From Isoetes taiwanensis (Eukaryota; Streptophyta; Lycopodiopsida; Isoetales; Isoetaceae), in the NCBI GenBank assembly GCA_021234155.1, contig JAJEKV010000023.1:3334801-3398800 (forward strand): DNA of 64,000 nt, read 5' to 3'. The position numbers and the translations under genes were made by a program. The notes below the pieces were generated by a model, which was not told the DNA's origin, did not search any database, and was given only the letters and a program-made list of their open reading frames with translations. Positions 1 through 11,256 of the stretch are shown here, in pieces. The stretch's first letter is position 1. Each line of letters opens with the position of its first letter.

Positions 1-105
1 TCACTACCCAACGGAAAATGCAAATCTATTTATGCTTTACAGCATGTTTTCTTGGTTTATGCCTTTTCCATGTACTTTCTTGACATGTTATTGTTTTGGC
101 ATTAG

Positions 106-2754
106 TACTGAAGGTGACTGTTGTCGATTCTGAAGATCCTTTGACAGTTCGTGTATTTGGCCCTAATACAGATGCTGTCATTGACCGCAAGAGTGAGCTG
201 CAGGTAAGAAAGACATCTTGTATAGAGCGCAAAGATGCCCTATCTTAAATAAAAATATTTTTCTTATCAGGAGCTGTGCAGAGCTTAGAAGATCCTGATT
301 CGCTTGAGCTGCCTTTTCATATGGTTGTCATTGATAATCAGGGACTAGCACCATTGTATATATTACAGCTGGAGAGACTGTTGCTCCCTACTCTTTCTTA
401 GTGCTCCAATTTTTGGTCCCCTCGTCAGTTTCCTTAGTCAGCAGCCTTTGGATGTTTAGGCAGGGAAGAATTATACTTGAGCCTTCAAAGAGCATGATGG
501 CCAGACATGATAGAAAACAAAAATAGTATCTAGTTAGAACATAACAACTACGAGGATGTGCCTGTTTGTTCTGGCATTTTCTTTTGGTTGAACGTTTTGT
601 TTCTCTCTGTTTTTCTCTGGACTGGCTATCCTTATACTGCACCTTTGTTTCACATTACCCTCTATTGTTTCTTCCTTAAAACTCTTTTATTGCTGGAATA
701 GATCATTAGTTGGGAGGTTATGCTTGTTTTGCCTTGGGCCCGAAATTTATCACTTCCTCCTGCTTGAGAACGTTTCTTCACATTCATGGTGAAGAGCAAT
801 ATGCACTTTGTAGCAATGCAGAAATAACAAGTTGTACTTTGATATTTACTTGAATGCCTCATGTCATGTTCTCATTGTAGGCAATACCACATCTTTCAAA
901 AGCTGGGTTTGGTCCCAAGCTTCTAGGTGTTTTTGCAAATGACATGATTCAATCATTCATCCAAGCTCGGACTCTTGATCCAGTAGGTGTGATTCATTCA
1001 ACTTATTTTAAGAAGTTCTGAATTTGAAGTTCAAACTACATGAATATCATCATGCATTCGGCAGACATGGCAAAACATGAACTTGTTCCTCTGATTCCAA
1101 CGGAAATGCGGCAGGCTACATGAATTGGATATTCTAGATTCAAAAGAACCCCAGTTATGGCAAAATATTTCGAAGTATTTTAATATAGGTAAGAGTTATC
1201 AGCAAATACATACCGTAGCAACTAGAAAAGACATGCTGATGTATCTTTTTTATAGTTCGATGACAGCTGGTGCTATAAGCTTTAGGGAAGCTGAAAAACA
1301 GAAAAAGCTTGACATGATCTCATTTGATGAGCTTCGGAATGAGATAGCTGCATTGAAGGTTCTTATATTGTCCTGTATTACCTCTTTGGAACTTTGTGTA
1401 TAAACTTGAGGCCTGGACTTTACAGCCTTGAAATTTAATGTGACTTACCTCATTCTATCCTACCATCATTGTTGAAGCCACTAACTGGATTTCCATGATG
1501 GTAGACAAAAGAGACAAAACATTATGTTTGCTTTCCTAGAGGTATTAAAGACCTCCTTTTTGTACATAGTGTGAAGTTAAGATTCTAGGGGGAGCTGGGA
1601 TCTACAAATTGCCTTGACATAATACTGGAAGTTTTAAACACTCTGCAACTTGCACAATGAGGTGCATAATAGAGGCTATGATCAATTAAGATTGGAAACA
1701 AAATCCTGCAAAGGATAAGGATAGTCTTTTTTATAGAGCAGCCTCCATGAGATTAGTCTTTGCATAGAAGTACAAACATATAACTCATGTACAGCGAAGA
1801 TAATAGTAGAAGTAACTATAAAAACTATACTAAAGCGATAGTATAATGTAACATATGTTTTATCTTACAATGCTGAGTTTCCTATTATTTTAGGAGACAA
1901 GTGACTCATTAGGAGCTCCTGTGGTTTACTGCCACAATGATCTGCTATCAGGAAATCTCATGTTGGATGAATCCAATGGTAAGAGTGTGTCGTATTCTGA
2001 TTGTCTATGACTCTTGGCAATCGATTTTAGCTTGGCAGTGGCTCTTAGGTAAGTTGCACCTTATCGATTTCGAGTATGGCTGTTACAACTATCGGGGGCT
2101 TTGACATTGGAAATCATTTCAATGAATATGCTGGATTTGAATGCGACTATAGCTTGTAAGAATTTCTTATCTTCTTTCTCTAGTTTGCTTCTTGATTCTA
2201 TAGACACTCTGTGTTAACATTGTTCTCAGATATCCAGACAAGGATGTACAATACCATTTCTTGAGACACTATTTGCATCCGGATGATCCGTTAAAGGTAA
2301 AATTGCATTCTTTTCATTCGAGTAGGGAATATTGTTAAGGTTATACTTGCAAACAATAAATGCAAAGGAAAGTTCTGGTTTTCACTATTTATCAATGTTT
2401 TACTGGCAAGAATTGCTGGTGTAATTGTATTTCACTTTTGCTGAATGGACTCTCATGCAAGGCATCTGATGCTGAGCTTCACTCTCTTTATTTTGAGAGC
2501 AACTTCTACGCGACTTTACGCCACACCTCTGGTGGGCAATTTGGGCTATTGTGCAGGTAATGCACCCTTGCATGTCAAATCTTTTTCTAGATTCATCTAA
2601 TGTCCACTTCTTTCCGGTGCAGGCAAAATATTCTTTAATAGAGTTTGACTATCTTGAGTACTTCTTCCAAAGGTTCAGCGAATACAAAAGGCGAAAACAG
2701 GAGCTATTATCTAATGTAGGACAACTTTTAACAAATGTCTGCATCTCTGTCTGA
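106..2754 (+). CDS. ethanolamine kinase (choline/ethanolamine kinase family, CEK4/EMB1187-like), lacking first exon
   Basis: Phosphorylates ethanolamine with ATP, the first step of the CDP-ethanolamine route to phosphatidylethanolamine in the cytosol. Nine exons with GT/AG borders can be placed: 106-203, 881-986, 1065-1188, 1267-1358, 1894-1978, 2049-2155, 2230-2296, 2462-2556, 2623-2754. They read in order VRVFGPNTDAVIDRKSEL, GFGPKLLGVFANDMIQSF, LDSKEPQLWQNISKYF, then the catalytic Brenner-type motif HNDLLSGN, the family motif IDFEYGCYNYRG followed by FDIGNHFNEYAGFECDY, and the C-terminal IEFDYLEYFFQRFSEYK. The match is to ethanolamine rather than choline kinases (VRxxGPNT, SKEPQLW). The exon encoding the N-terminus and nucleotide loop lies before the window. 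Three single-base shifts break the frame: an extra G at 1114/1115, a five-G run at 2094-2098, and one near 2512-2530. I see no substitution stop, so recent decay and sequencing indels are both possible. Confidence 0.9.
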
Positions 2755-3172
2755 GCTCCATGCCTTCATTTCTTTTTTTGAAATTTGTAAACATGGGCTT
2801 ATAAGGTAGGTAGAAATATAATATCTGACATTTACATTGGGGCAAAATGATTACGTCTGATTATAGGGAATATGCTTAATTGGTAGCCCCTTATTAATCA
2901 CAGTATGAAAATGTTTCACTTTGCACCATGTTTATTACTCGTTGCAAATGTTGCAAACCAACCTTAACCAGAAGTCTTTTTGCCTGTAGTCGTTTGGGCT
3001 AGTGGAGAATAACGTCTGATTTGAAAAGCGTTGGGTTTAGTCTCACAAAATTCGGTTTATTTCTCTCTAAGAAATAGTGCAACAAAAATTTAATTCAATG
3101 GTTTGATCTAAAATGCTATTTTAAGGTCATTGACTTGAACACCATTAACTGTTTGACCGAGAATTATGTATA
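2755..3172. other. 3' flank of the ethanolamine kinase gene
   Basis: AT-rich sequence that should contain the 3' untranslated region. I see no coding similarity or repeat here. Confidence 0.5.
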
Positions 3173-3266
3173 CAAGAAAGGCTCTGCGCCTTGAATTCCA
3201 GCGTGATGTGCGGCAGCGTGGAGGCACTTCTGACTTGCTGGAATTCAAGCCGCAGAGCCTTTCTTG
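3173..3266. repeat. near-perfect hairpin, about 30-bp stem with 34-nt loop
   Basis: The arm CAAGAAAGGCTCTGCGCC followed by TTGAATTCCAGC is met downstream by its reverse complement, with a single mismatch by eye (GGC against GCC). The loop is about 34 nt. Size and shape fit a young plant microRNA precursor, a tiny foldback element or a terminator-like structure. I recognise no known miRNA in it. It lies about 420 bases past the stop codon of the ethanolamine kinase gene. Confidence 0.6.
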
Positions 3267-4794
3267 CAACGTGAAGTCATGAGGGCCGTTTATTCATGCC
3301 GTGTCAAGCATCTAACAGCTGCTATCAAGAATATCAAGTGGGATTGCAGAATGTCACCAGAATGTCGACCAAAATGTTACCCCAAAAATGTTACCCCAAC
3401 ATTCAGGAAAAGAATTGTTGCCACGTGGTGGGGCGCCATTGGTTGTGCTGGCTGAATCAGCGGCCCCATGACTTTACATGTTTTCAAAGTTCATTTGCTC
3501 GATCGGATTCACCCAAGAGCCCAAGCAGCTGTCTTCAGATAACAATCCAATCTCCTGTACTTCGCCCTTGCTTTCTTCACGACACATCTAATCGTCACCG
3601 AACTTCCCTTCTAAACTCGTTCAAAGGTTCTAGTTTTCCATGGTTATTTGGCATCATGTAATTACACCCATTGCTATTGCCTTTTCTTTAGGCTTGCCTA
3701 ACCTGAGGTGCACGATTACATGCAATTCTAAGTTGTCCACGTGGGTACCCACGTCATAATTTAATTGCTTTCCACGCCCACCTCAACGAAACTTGTCTAA
3801 CCGGAGCTATGGCGCGTGCAGCGTTAAATCAAGGCCGACATTTTAAGTTGGATTCGTTTGACCTTATCATCCCACCAGATGCATCTTCAAGTCCGGCAAT
3901 CTTTACAGGAAGGCCAAAATTTACATCGCTCTTCTTCCTTACTTCTTTCTTCTCCGCCTTGGCTTTCCTGTTCCCTCCCACCTTTTTCTCTCGTATTGTC
4001 AAAAGTTTGTCTCTCTGCTATTACCATTGGGCATCTTGGTAGGTTGAAGAAGCTTGGTCAACTTTGTGCTTCAATCCTTGGTGTTCAAGAACTTTCAGAG
4101 GTTTCAATTGATCATTAGAATCCTAGCATAGTTCTTCTGAAATAAGATGCTAACGCATCCATGGGTTTCCCGTTGGAAGTCTTGTTGATGCGTACACATT
4201 TTCGCACCATTGTGATAACTATGCAAGTGGCACTATGCAGTAGACCTGGATCTTTCACGTTAAGGGGAGCATGCGATGGAAGGAATGAAGCTATTGGCGG
4301 TGCGGATGTATAAATATCTGTGTATAAACTGCATTATCTTTGTGGGTGTAATGCTTTTGAGGGTTTGGACATAATTTAATTTAGAATAGATTATGCAGTG
4401 TTCAGGAATTGCTTAAGTCGGTAATGTCTGCATATGGATGACATTAAGATTATGGCTTCCATATATTCCATTTTTTATTATTTTATTTATAAAATGCTCA
4501 TTAATTCTGTGTAGACCAACTGACCATTTCCCTTGCACAAGATACCTAATTTGTAGCTGAGGTTGTAGTTAGAGCTTATCTCAAAGACATGATAGAGGAC
4601 CGCACCCCTCCTTAAACTTTGGCCAATACATCACATTAGTCGACATTCTAGGGGAACCATGCGCCACGGTCGAAGAGTGGTCGCTCCACGAATCGAATCA
4701 GAATCGAAAGTCATTTACATTGAATGTTTGGACAGTAAATTGTATAAGAATTTTATTAGGACTCCCCATTATTTAACATAATACGACAGAGGAC
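3267..4794. other. intergenic, no supported gene
   Basis: Short open frames of 60-120 codons occur on the + strand around 3296-4118 but lack family similarity and overlap each other in different frames. I see nothing else supportable. Confidence 0.5.
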
Positions 4795-5205
4795 GCGTGC
4801 AAGACTTAGAACAATATATGTTAATATTTGTACCAAACGAACTTGACATTAATTTCCTGAAGCCACATTGGTCAAGTAATCGATCATTTTTATCTGGGGG
4901 CGGGGAGGGGGGGGGGAGAAGGGGGGGGGGAAGGATGTGCACCGATTAACAAATCCAATGGCTGATAGCAAATATTTTACTTATTTATTGTTCACATGCA
5001 CTTCCAGAGCTTAAGAATATCCAATTATTTGTAGATATAAATTTGGCCATGGTCTGAAAAAAAAGAAGATAGGACATTAATTGAGCAAAATATGGCCAGA
5101 TCCAGAAATATTGTTATTAGAGACATCATACCTCGTTGTGACAATTCCATTTTCCATTTCGGAGAATCTCATCCTGAGATCCAAATTTCAACTGCAAAAG
5201 TCAAG
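4795..5205 (+). repeat. diverged direct duplication, copy 1
   Basis: Begins GCGTGCAAGACTTA and shares with copy 2 a series of blocks in the same order: ATATATGTTAATAT, GTACCAAAC, GACATTAATTT, AAGCCAC.TTGGTCAAG, ATCGATCATTT, AATCCAATG, TTGTTCAC.TGCACTTCCA, GAGACAT, CATCTCATCCTG and CAAATTTCAAC. It is interrupted by a G-rich tract. No coding content was recognised. Confidence 0.7.
4897..4934 (+). repeat. G-rich low-complexity tract
   Basis: About 38 bases almost entirely G with a few A and C, with runs of 10 and 11 G. It can form G-quadruplexes. Run lengths in such tracts are often misread. Confidence 0.8.
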
Positions 5206-5730
5206 TTAACACATTGCTCAACTCCTCATTAGAAGATAATTAATTTATGTTTGTTCTTATCACTGAGGGATCAACAATGCATTTATGAATTTGAGGAAAA
5301 CTGATTATGCACACGATCCATCGACTTGAAGATATGTTTAAAAAATCAGGTGGGAGTATACATTTTATTGCAGGCCCAATATTTGCAGGAAAGAACACAG
5401 ATTTACTGGGGAACATCGATATTTATATAAAGCCTGAGAGGTTTATTCGAATAACGTTTTGAAATGCAAATAACATCTTTGAAATGACTAATGTCCTGTG
5501 TTGTAATTTGTAGGAGAACATTATTAGTGAAACCCAATGATATGAGTTGTATGTTGTGTGTAGATTGTAGATTTTAGGTGGATGCTTCAACATCCTTTCA
5601 TAATGTGGGCTTACTCTTCATGCAGATGTATTTGGGATCGATGAAACACAATTCTTTACAGATCTTTATAATTTCTACCAAGAGGATGTTGATGTAGATG
5701 GCAGTTGACTTAATTCCACTTGCAAAAACT
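5206..5730. other. spacer between the two duplicated units
   Basis: AT-rich DNA, with no gene or repeat that I can support. Confidence 0.4.
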
Positions 5731-6080
5731 GCGTGCAAGACTTAAATTTATGCATTAATGTTTGATATGAAAGAGAATAATATATGTTAATATGGTGTAC
5801 CAAACTAGCTTCCTTGGCATTAATTTTCAAAGCCACGTTGGTCAAGGGCATCGATCATTTATATCACTTTAATAAATCCAATGTCCGGACATAAAACAGT
5901 TTCACTTATTTGTTGTTCACGTGCACTTCCAAAACTTAAGTGAGCAATTGAGAGATCCAAAAATAGTATAATCAGAGACATTGTATTTCGATGTGACAAC
6001 TCCATTTTCTATTTCAATAACATTTTCCATTTTGGGGCATCTCATCCTGGGATTCAAATTTCAACAACAAATGTCAAAAT
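5731..6080 (+). repeat. diverged direct duplication, copy 2
   Basis: Second copy of the unit starting GCGTGCAAGACTTA, about 930 bases downstream of the first. It lacks the G-rich tract and differs by many substitutions and small indels. The colinear shared blocks show an old segmental duplication or two members of one repeat family. Confidence 0.7.
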
Positions 6081-6486
6081 GGGCTACACTGTACAATGCA
6101 CCTAAACGTGATCTATGTGAATATAGGAATTCTATTCACATATTGCACGTTCACTTAGTCTGTCAAGACCGCGCCACAAAATTTTAATGTGAAAATGCAT
6201 TTTGCCTTCTTAAGACACGTGTTCTACTTTATGGTGGGCTATGGAAGATTTCATTTCTCAATTCTTATATATTTAGTTTTATATATGGAAAATAGCGAAG
6301 GCGAATCTGAAACATGGCTAATTTAAGAGCTTAAAAAAGAAAAGTATATGAGAGCATGTCATGGTGGGATTTGGTGGTAAGATAAGTTCGTAGTTTACCA
6401 CCTTAAAATGCTTGTATTACTACAGCTAAAAAAGCCATTAGTTCAAAGCTTCTCATGCTAGACAAATACTTTCAGCTTTAATAATT
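6081..6486. other. 3' flank of the hydrolase gene
   Basis: AT-rich intergenic sequence downstream of the minus-strand hydrolase stop codon. A 29-base segment containing AGACAAATACTTTCAGC is tandemly repeated across the end of this stretch and the start of the last exon (6461-6520). Confidence 0.5.
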
Positions 6487-8305
6487 TTAGACAAATACTT
6501 TCAGCTTTAATAGTTTCTCCAAAGCTGCTCGAACTTCTTCATCATAGTCTTCTTGTGTACGACAACCAACCTTGTTAAAAAAAAAGATGAGATAAATGAT
6601 CTCTAATATGGCATAGACAAGCTTTTGTTATAATACCTGAGGAAGTTGCACCATGCTTATATTTGCAAATTTGGCAAAATCCTGCACTCCATTTGATGTC
6701 AACCATTTGTCTTTCATTCCCCATATAATACGTGGATATTTTCCAATCTTTTGAAGATAAGATTTTGCTGATAGATTGAACAGATTGTTGCAGTCATGCG
6801 AGGACAGGTTAGTTAGTTATTCTGTAGGGCAATTAGTAACTTTGCGAACAGAAAATGCATGATCGCAACAGTGTACAATTGCAGTGGTTCAGATAAAATC
6901 TGCAGTCCTTGTTATAAGACAAATACTTTTTTGAGGAAATACAGCCTCCTCCCTTATGTTGCCAAAAGCTGGCCTTACAGTTCGATATCAATAGCCACAT
7001 TTCTTTCCTTTGGCGCTGTACAAGAAGTTTAGCCCACAAAGCCCAGCTAATTTCTTCCAAAAGATATTGATATTGGCTATCACGTTCTATGCAACAAGAA
7101 ACCAGCTTTATTATGGGAGTCTGTATGGCATGATAGTGCTTTTGTCTTCTCACAACCTTACACATAATGTGATTCGTGTCCAATGAAAGTTAGAGGCAAG
7201 CACCTGAATCAACTCAGAAAGATTTACTGGAACGTACCTATGCGTTTTATACCTTATCAGGAGATACTCCGAAATTAAAGCAGATGAGTGGACATACTAA
7301 TATTTCAGAAAAACATGTGTGCACCTAAGCAAAAACCTCTCCATGAAGGAATGTGCAAAAAAATTGGAATGATGATGGCAACTTCACATGCTGGTCTACC
7401 ACCTAATTATTATTACCACAGTGTTTCAAATTCCATCAAAAGAATCACAAAGAAAGATGCCAAATACATTTCTTTCACTCCCCCTACATTTTCCCTTATT
7501 TCCCCAGGCTTCCAAGAAGAAAAGCCCTATGCAAGTATGGCTATCCGCCATGGTTCTCTTTACGTAAGGATTGATTAGAAAACAATGCGCAAAACTTACT
7601 CCTCATTGGCATTGGCGAATGTAATGGCTCGCTGGTGCAAAGTTACCCCGCATGTCAAACCAACAAGTCAAGGCCATACCTTAAGATGGCCGTGACAGAT
7701 ATTTGGATATTCACCTGAACAACTAAAATACACTCCTTGATCTCCATAGCTTCTAATGAGCTTAAATAATATGTTTGAAACTCATAAATTGTCATAAAAC
7801 CGTAAGATTTTGCTGCCTCAAATAGTTTTTGAGTCTTTTGTTAAGTTCTGCCACAAATAGGACTCACCATTCATAGTATAGTTAAAAACCGCAGCTTGGG
7901 CCGAGGCTTATCCGAGAAACCAAATCCTTCAATGTGATAAAACAAATAGTTAATCCTTCAGAAGTTAACACGTTACTAAGGATACAGAAAGAGTGAATTT
8001 GTTATCGATATGCAAACACGTGTTTAAACACACACCTAAAGGATGCATAGATTTCCGGATGTTAGTATATGTACGAGGTGCACACTCACCTATCCAGTCC
8101 AGAGCAATAACATGGAATTCTGAAGAAAGTACAGGCACTACATTTCAGAATGATTAAGCCTGCAAGAAAATACCCAAAGAGGGCCATAGTGAAAATGTAG
8201 ATTGATTTTGTTCTCCTATTAAAAAATCGTGATCTGTGCTTGCCCTTCGTGTATCAACCTAAAATGAACAAAATGCAATTAATAGAAATCTAAGACAAAA
8301 GGATA

Positions 8306-8710
8306 TAGCTTCCTTCATCATGGAAGGAAAGGGAACAAGATAGCCACATTGGATTGTACCAACCACGCAAAAAGTTCCATCTTTTAACATCTATTGTAAT
8401 ATATTCTGGACTTTCATTTGTATATGTGGTTGAAGACTCTTTCGTAGTATTGAATTCCTCTTATCATGTCTGTCAGTTATCACATGCTAGAAATTCAGGT
8501 GTAAAACAATTTCCCACATGTTCGCTACCAACCCGAGAAGGGAAGCCATGAAGTAGCGTAACGTAGTTTTGCTTTTTGTCCCCTCTTCTATAAAAACCAC
8601 CTAAATGGTTTTAAGTTGCATGTTAATGTTTGCTCCTGTACATCAAAATATGATCATAAGGCCCACAAACGTCTTTGTTCTAGCAAATTTAGATGTCTAT
8701 ATAAAGAACT
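8306..8710 (+). repeat. 405-bp direct repeat flanking the LINE, left copy (contains hydrolase exon)
   Basis: Runs from TAGCTTCCTTCATCATGG to ATAAAGAACT, immediately before the LINE's pentanucleotide tail. The same sequence recurs at 10702-11110 right after the LINE's 5' end. Only a few substitutions and short indels separate the copies. It includes the LLHGFPS exon on the minus strand with its reading frame open. It looks like an exceptionally long target-site duplication. Confidence 0.85.
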
Positions 8711-10701
8711 AGAATAGAATAGAATAGAATAGAATACATTAATGTCCCTTGTGCGGAGGCCCCCGGACTTAATGTAGCATGGGCGAAGCTCCCTAAAAGG
8801 GTGTTTGCTAGCACATCACGCCGTTATAATGTAGCCTTTTCCGGTGACTTTTTCCTTTTTAATACCGGCATCCCGCTTTACCTCGGCTTCTTGGCCGTGC
8901 GGTCTTGAAAGCATTTTGTGCGGGGCTTTATGACCCGCTTTGTACGAGATCATATTACTTACCCTCTTTCACTTTGTGTACTTCTCTCGTGGTTCGGTCG
9001 CCATTCTTTGGATCGCCCCGCCAAATCCCGTAGTGATTCTCATCGTCGCGATCACTGTGGACCGGTTCCCCCCACCTTATATTTCTCAGATTCGTCCCTC
9101 GATGTCTCCGTAGATCGGGCGGTCATTAATCATATGATTCTCATCCTCTATTTTCCCCGGCACGGATTCTCGCGATATCATGTCCTCCTTGTCTACCCCT
9201 CTCCACCTGTCTTTTTCGATTCTTAGATCATGACTTCCCATCCTCAATTTGGCCAGGATGTCCCTTCTGTTTTTCCCCAATATGTTATCCCGATATATCT
9301 GGTGTCCTATTTGTTGATCTGGATTAAAAACTTGTATGAGCCAGTCTGTCTTGGGTCGTGTATGTCTTTGCAGCCATGCTCTTGTCGCTATGTCTGCCCA
9401 CTCCTCATTCCACTGCCCTTCTTCTATTAGGTCACTCAGGTTTAATCCCATCTGTCTGGTCCATGTTGCCACCTCTTTAAACCATCCAATGCTTTCGAGG
9501 ATGTGTGATTTTGCTGATTCGGTGATTGCAATGCTGGACAGTTTCCCTTGTATGTCTCCTGCATTGTCTCTGAGCAGGTACCTTATGGTTCTCTCCCATG
9601 CTCTCACCTCCATCGGTTTTTGCCCTGTTTCGAGGACCATGATTGTCAGTGGCGTGTTTGTCCTTACCCTGAATTCCTGTCTGTGCCATTGCCTAAGAAT
9701 TCCTTCCTGCTTTTCCCAATTTCTTTCTGTTAGACCTGGCCCCCATGCTTCTGCTTCGTATAACTGAGTGGTGGCTACCGCTGCATTGATGTCGCAATCA
9801 GTTATTCTACTTCTGTTACAGAAGTTTTTCATGTTAAAGTAGCTTCCTTTAGCTGATTGGAATCTGGTGTTAGCTCCTTTGGCCCATTTCCCTGTGCCAT
9901 GCGCATCATAACCTAGATATCTGTATTCTGTTGCTTCCTCTATCTCTTTTTCTTTATATCTGAAAGGTTTATGCCTGTTCTTATGTCCAAAGATGACTAT
10001 CTTAGTTTTTGCTAGATTTACGGTCAGCCCTGTCTCTTCACGTAATTGTTCTAGAATTTTTGAGCAGATCATTGCATTCCTTTGTTTTTGTTGCCATCAT
10101 AATCGAGATCATCCGCAGATATAGCATTATCTGTACCTTCGTGGTCGCCTAGTGTGGGGCATACTCGCCCCTTTGTCGCTCGCTATGTATCCCTCAGTAG
10201 TGCATCTATGTATATTCCAAACGAGTTGGGGATAACGGGCAGCCCCGCTTTACACCAGTGTCACAGACATCGGTTGTCCTTCTTGTTCCATCTTAGCATA
10301 CACCTTGTGGTATAGTCTTGCGATCGATCCTACCATATTTATCGGGCTTGCATGTCCATCGGTCTTTTTAATGCCTTCTCTCTGGATCAGATCAAATGCT
10401 TTTCTTAAAATCTACAAAGCAACAGATGATTTTCCTTCCCCGCACTTTGTTCGCTCTATTAATATCCGAAAGAGTCACGGGTGGTCTGTGGTTGAGTGTT
10501 CCGTCTCAACCCCCGCTTTGCCCTTGTGCTCTCATATTTCCGCCTTCTTACGCACATTTTCTTTAGTTTGTTATCCAAGACCTTTCCAAACCATTTTGCG
10601 AAAAATCGAAGCTTACCATTATCGCCCTATAGTTCCCCGGATCTTTTCTATTTCCCCGCCTTATGTAGAGGTATGACTCTGTTGTATGTCCATCTGTCTG
10701 G
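8711..10701 (-). mobile_element. 5'-truncated non-LTR retrotransposon (LINE family A), reverse transcriptase and 3' UTR
   Basis: Reverse transcriptase motifs read on the minus strand, in different frames: GNRKDPGNYRAI near 10610-10660, KRGCPLSPT near 10225-10250, the catalytic box as SADDLDYDGN near 10095-10120, then a 328-codon open frame (9086-10072) covering the thumb and C-terminal region (LTVNLAKTKIVIFGHK, YRYLGYDAHG, YEAEAWGPGL). The usual YADD tyrosine is Ser here and frames shift several times, so the copy is dead. The 3' end at low coordinates carries a repeated ATTCT tail (8711-8735). The 5' part (endonuclease) is missing. The junction shares the short sequence TAGCTTCC with the target. 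It inserted into an intron of the hydrolase gene. A second copy lies at 43800-44822. Confidence 0.85.
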
Positions 10702-11110
10702 TAGCTTCCTTCATCATGGAAGGAAAGGGAACAAGATAGCCACTTTGGATTGTACCAACCACGCAAAAAGTTCCATCTTTTAACATCTATTGTAATATAT
10801 TCGGACTTTCATTTGTATATGTGGTTGAAGACTCTTTCAGAGTATTGAATTCCTCTTATCATGTCCGCCGGGCTTATCACATGCTAGAAATTCAGCAAGT
10901 AAAACAATTTCCCACATGTTCGCTACCAACCTAAGAAGGGAAGCCATGAAGTAGCGTAATCAGTAGTTTTGCTTTTGTCCCCTATTCTATAAAAAACCAC
11001 CTAAATGGTTTTAAGTTGCATGTTAATGTTTGCTCCTGTACATCAAAATATGATCATAAGGCCCACAAACGTCTTTGTTCTAGCAAATTTAGATGTCTAT
11101 ATAAAGAACT
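10702..11110 (+). repeat. 405-bp direct repeat flanking the LINE, right copy (second hydrolase exon copy)
   Basis: Right-hand copy of the sequence at 8306-8710. The duplicated exon (10931-10986, minus) again shows LLHGFPS but has indels upstream and a TAG where the left copy has CGG before the donor GT. It would therefore be the decaying copy. Confidence 0.85.
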
Positions 11111-11256
11111 TATATTCAAGTAAAGTGAAGTAGAATTCATGTCCAGTTATTATACCTTAAAGCATTATCTGACATCTGAGATTCTGCATCCCAATCAAGT
11201 CCAAATACTGGATCTTTTGCTTTCCTTATATTCTCCTCCACAGAATAAGCTTTGAC

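Larger units (their letters stand above)
6487..11256 (-). pseudogene. alpha/beta-hydrolase (plant At1g52510-like), interrupted by a LINE
   Basis: Serine-hydrolase fold, probably plastid-targeted in the family; substrate unknown. Exons in gene order: 11156-11256 (VKAYSVEENIRKAKDPV then FGLDWDAESQMSDNAL), 8533-8587 (QNYVTLLHGFPS, the HGxP oxyanion-hole motif), 8100-8159 (NVVPVLSSEFHVIALDWI), 7868-7926 (GFGFSDKPRP, then FNYTMN after a one-base deletion), about 7600-7700 (ITFANANEE), 6637 to about 6797 (KYPRIIWGMKDKWL), and 6487-6570 (QEDYDEEVRAALEKLLK, stop). Splice borders are canonical (GTGAGT, GTAAGT). Decay is clear: in 8100-8159 the expected AYSYRN reads A-stop-S-F-stop-N, and the usual GH before QED near the C-terminus is GCRT. 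The catalytic-Ser exon was not located with certainty. A LINE and a duplicated exon lie in the intron between 8587 and 11156. N-terminal exons upstream were not found. Confidence 0.75.

Noticed and set aside
3809-4118. Hydrophobic 77-86 codon frames
   Set aside because: Overlapping frames on the same strand with no similarity and no splice or start context.
8700-8760. Simple microsatellite (GAATA)n unrelated to mobile DNA
   Set aside because: The same pentamer ends two other LINE copies at the same position relative to their 3' UTR, so it is an element tail.
9336-9767. 143-codon plus-strand open frame
   Set aside because: It is the antisense shadow of the reverse transcriptase frame of the LINE.
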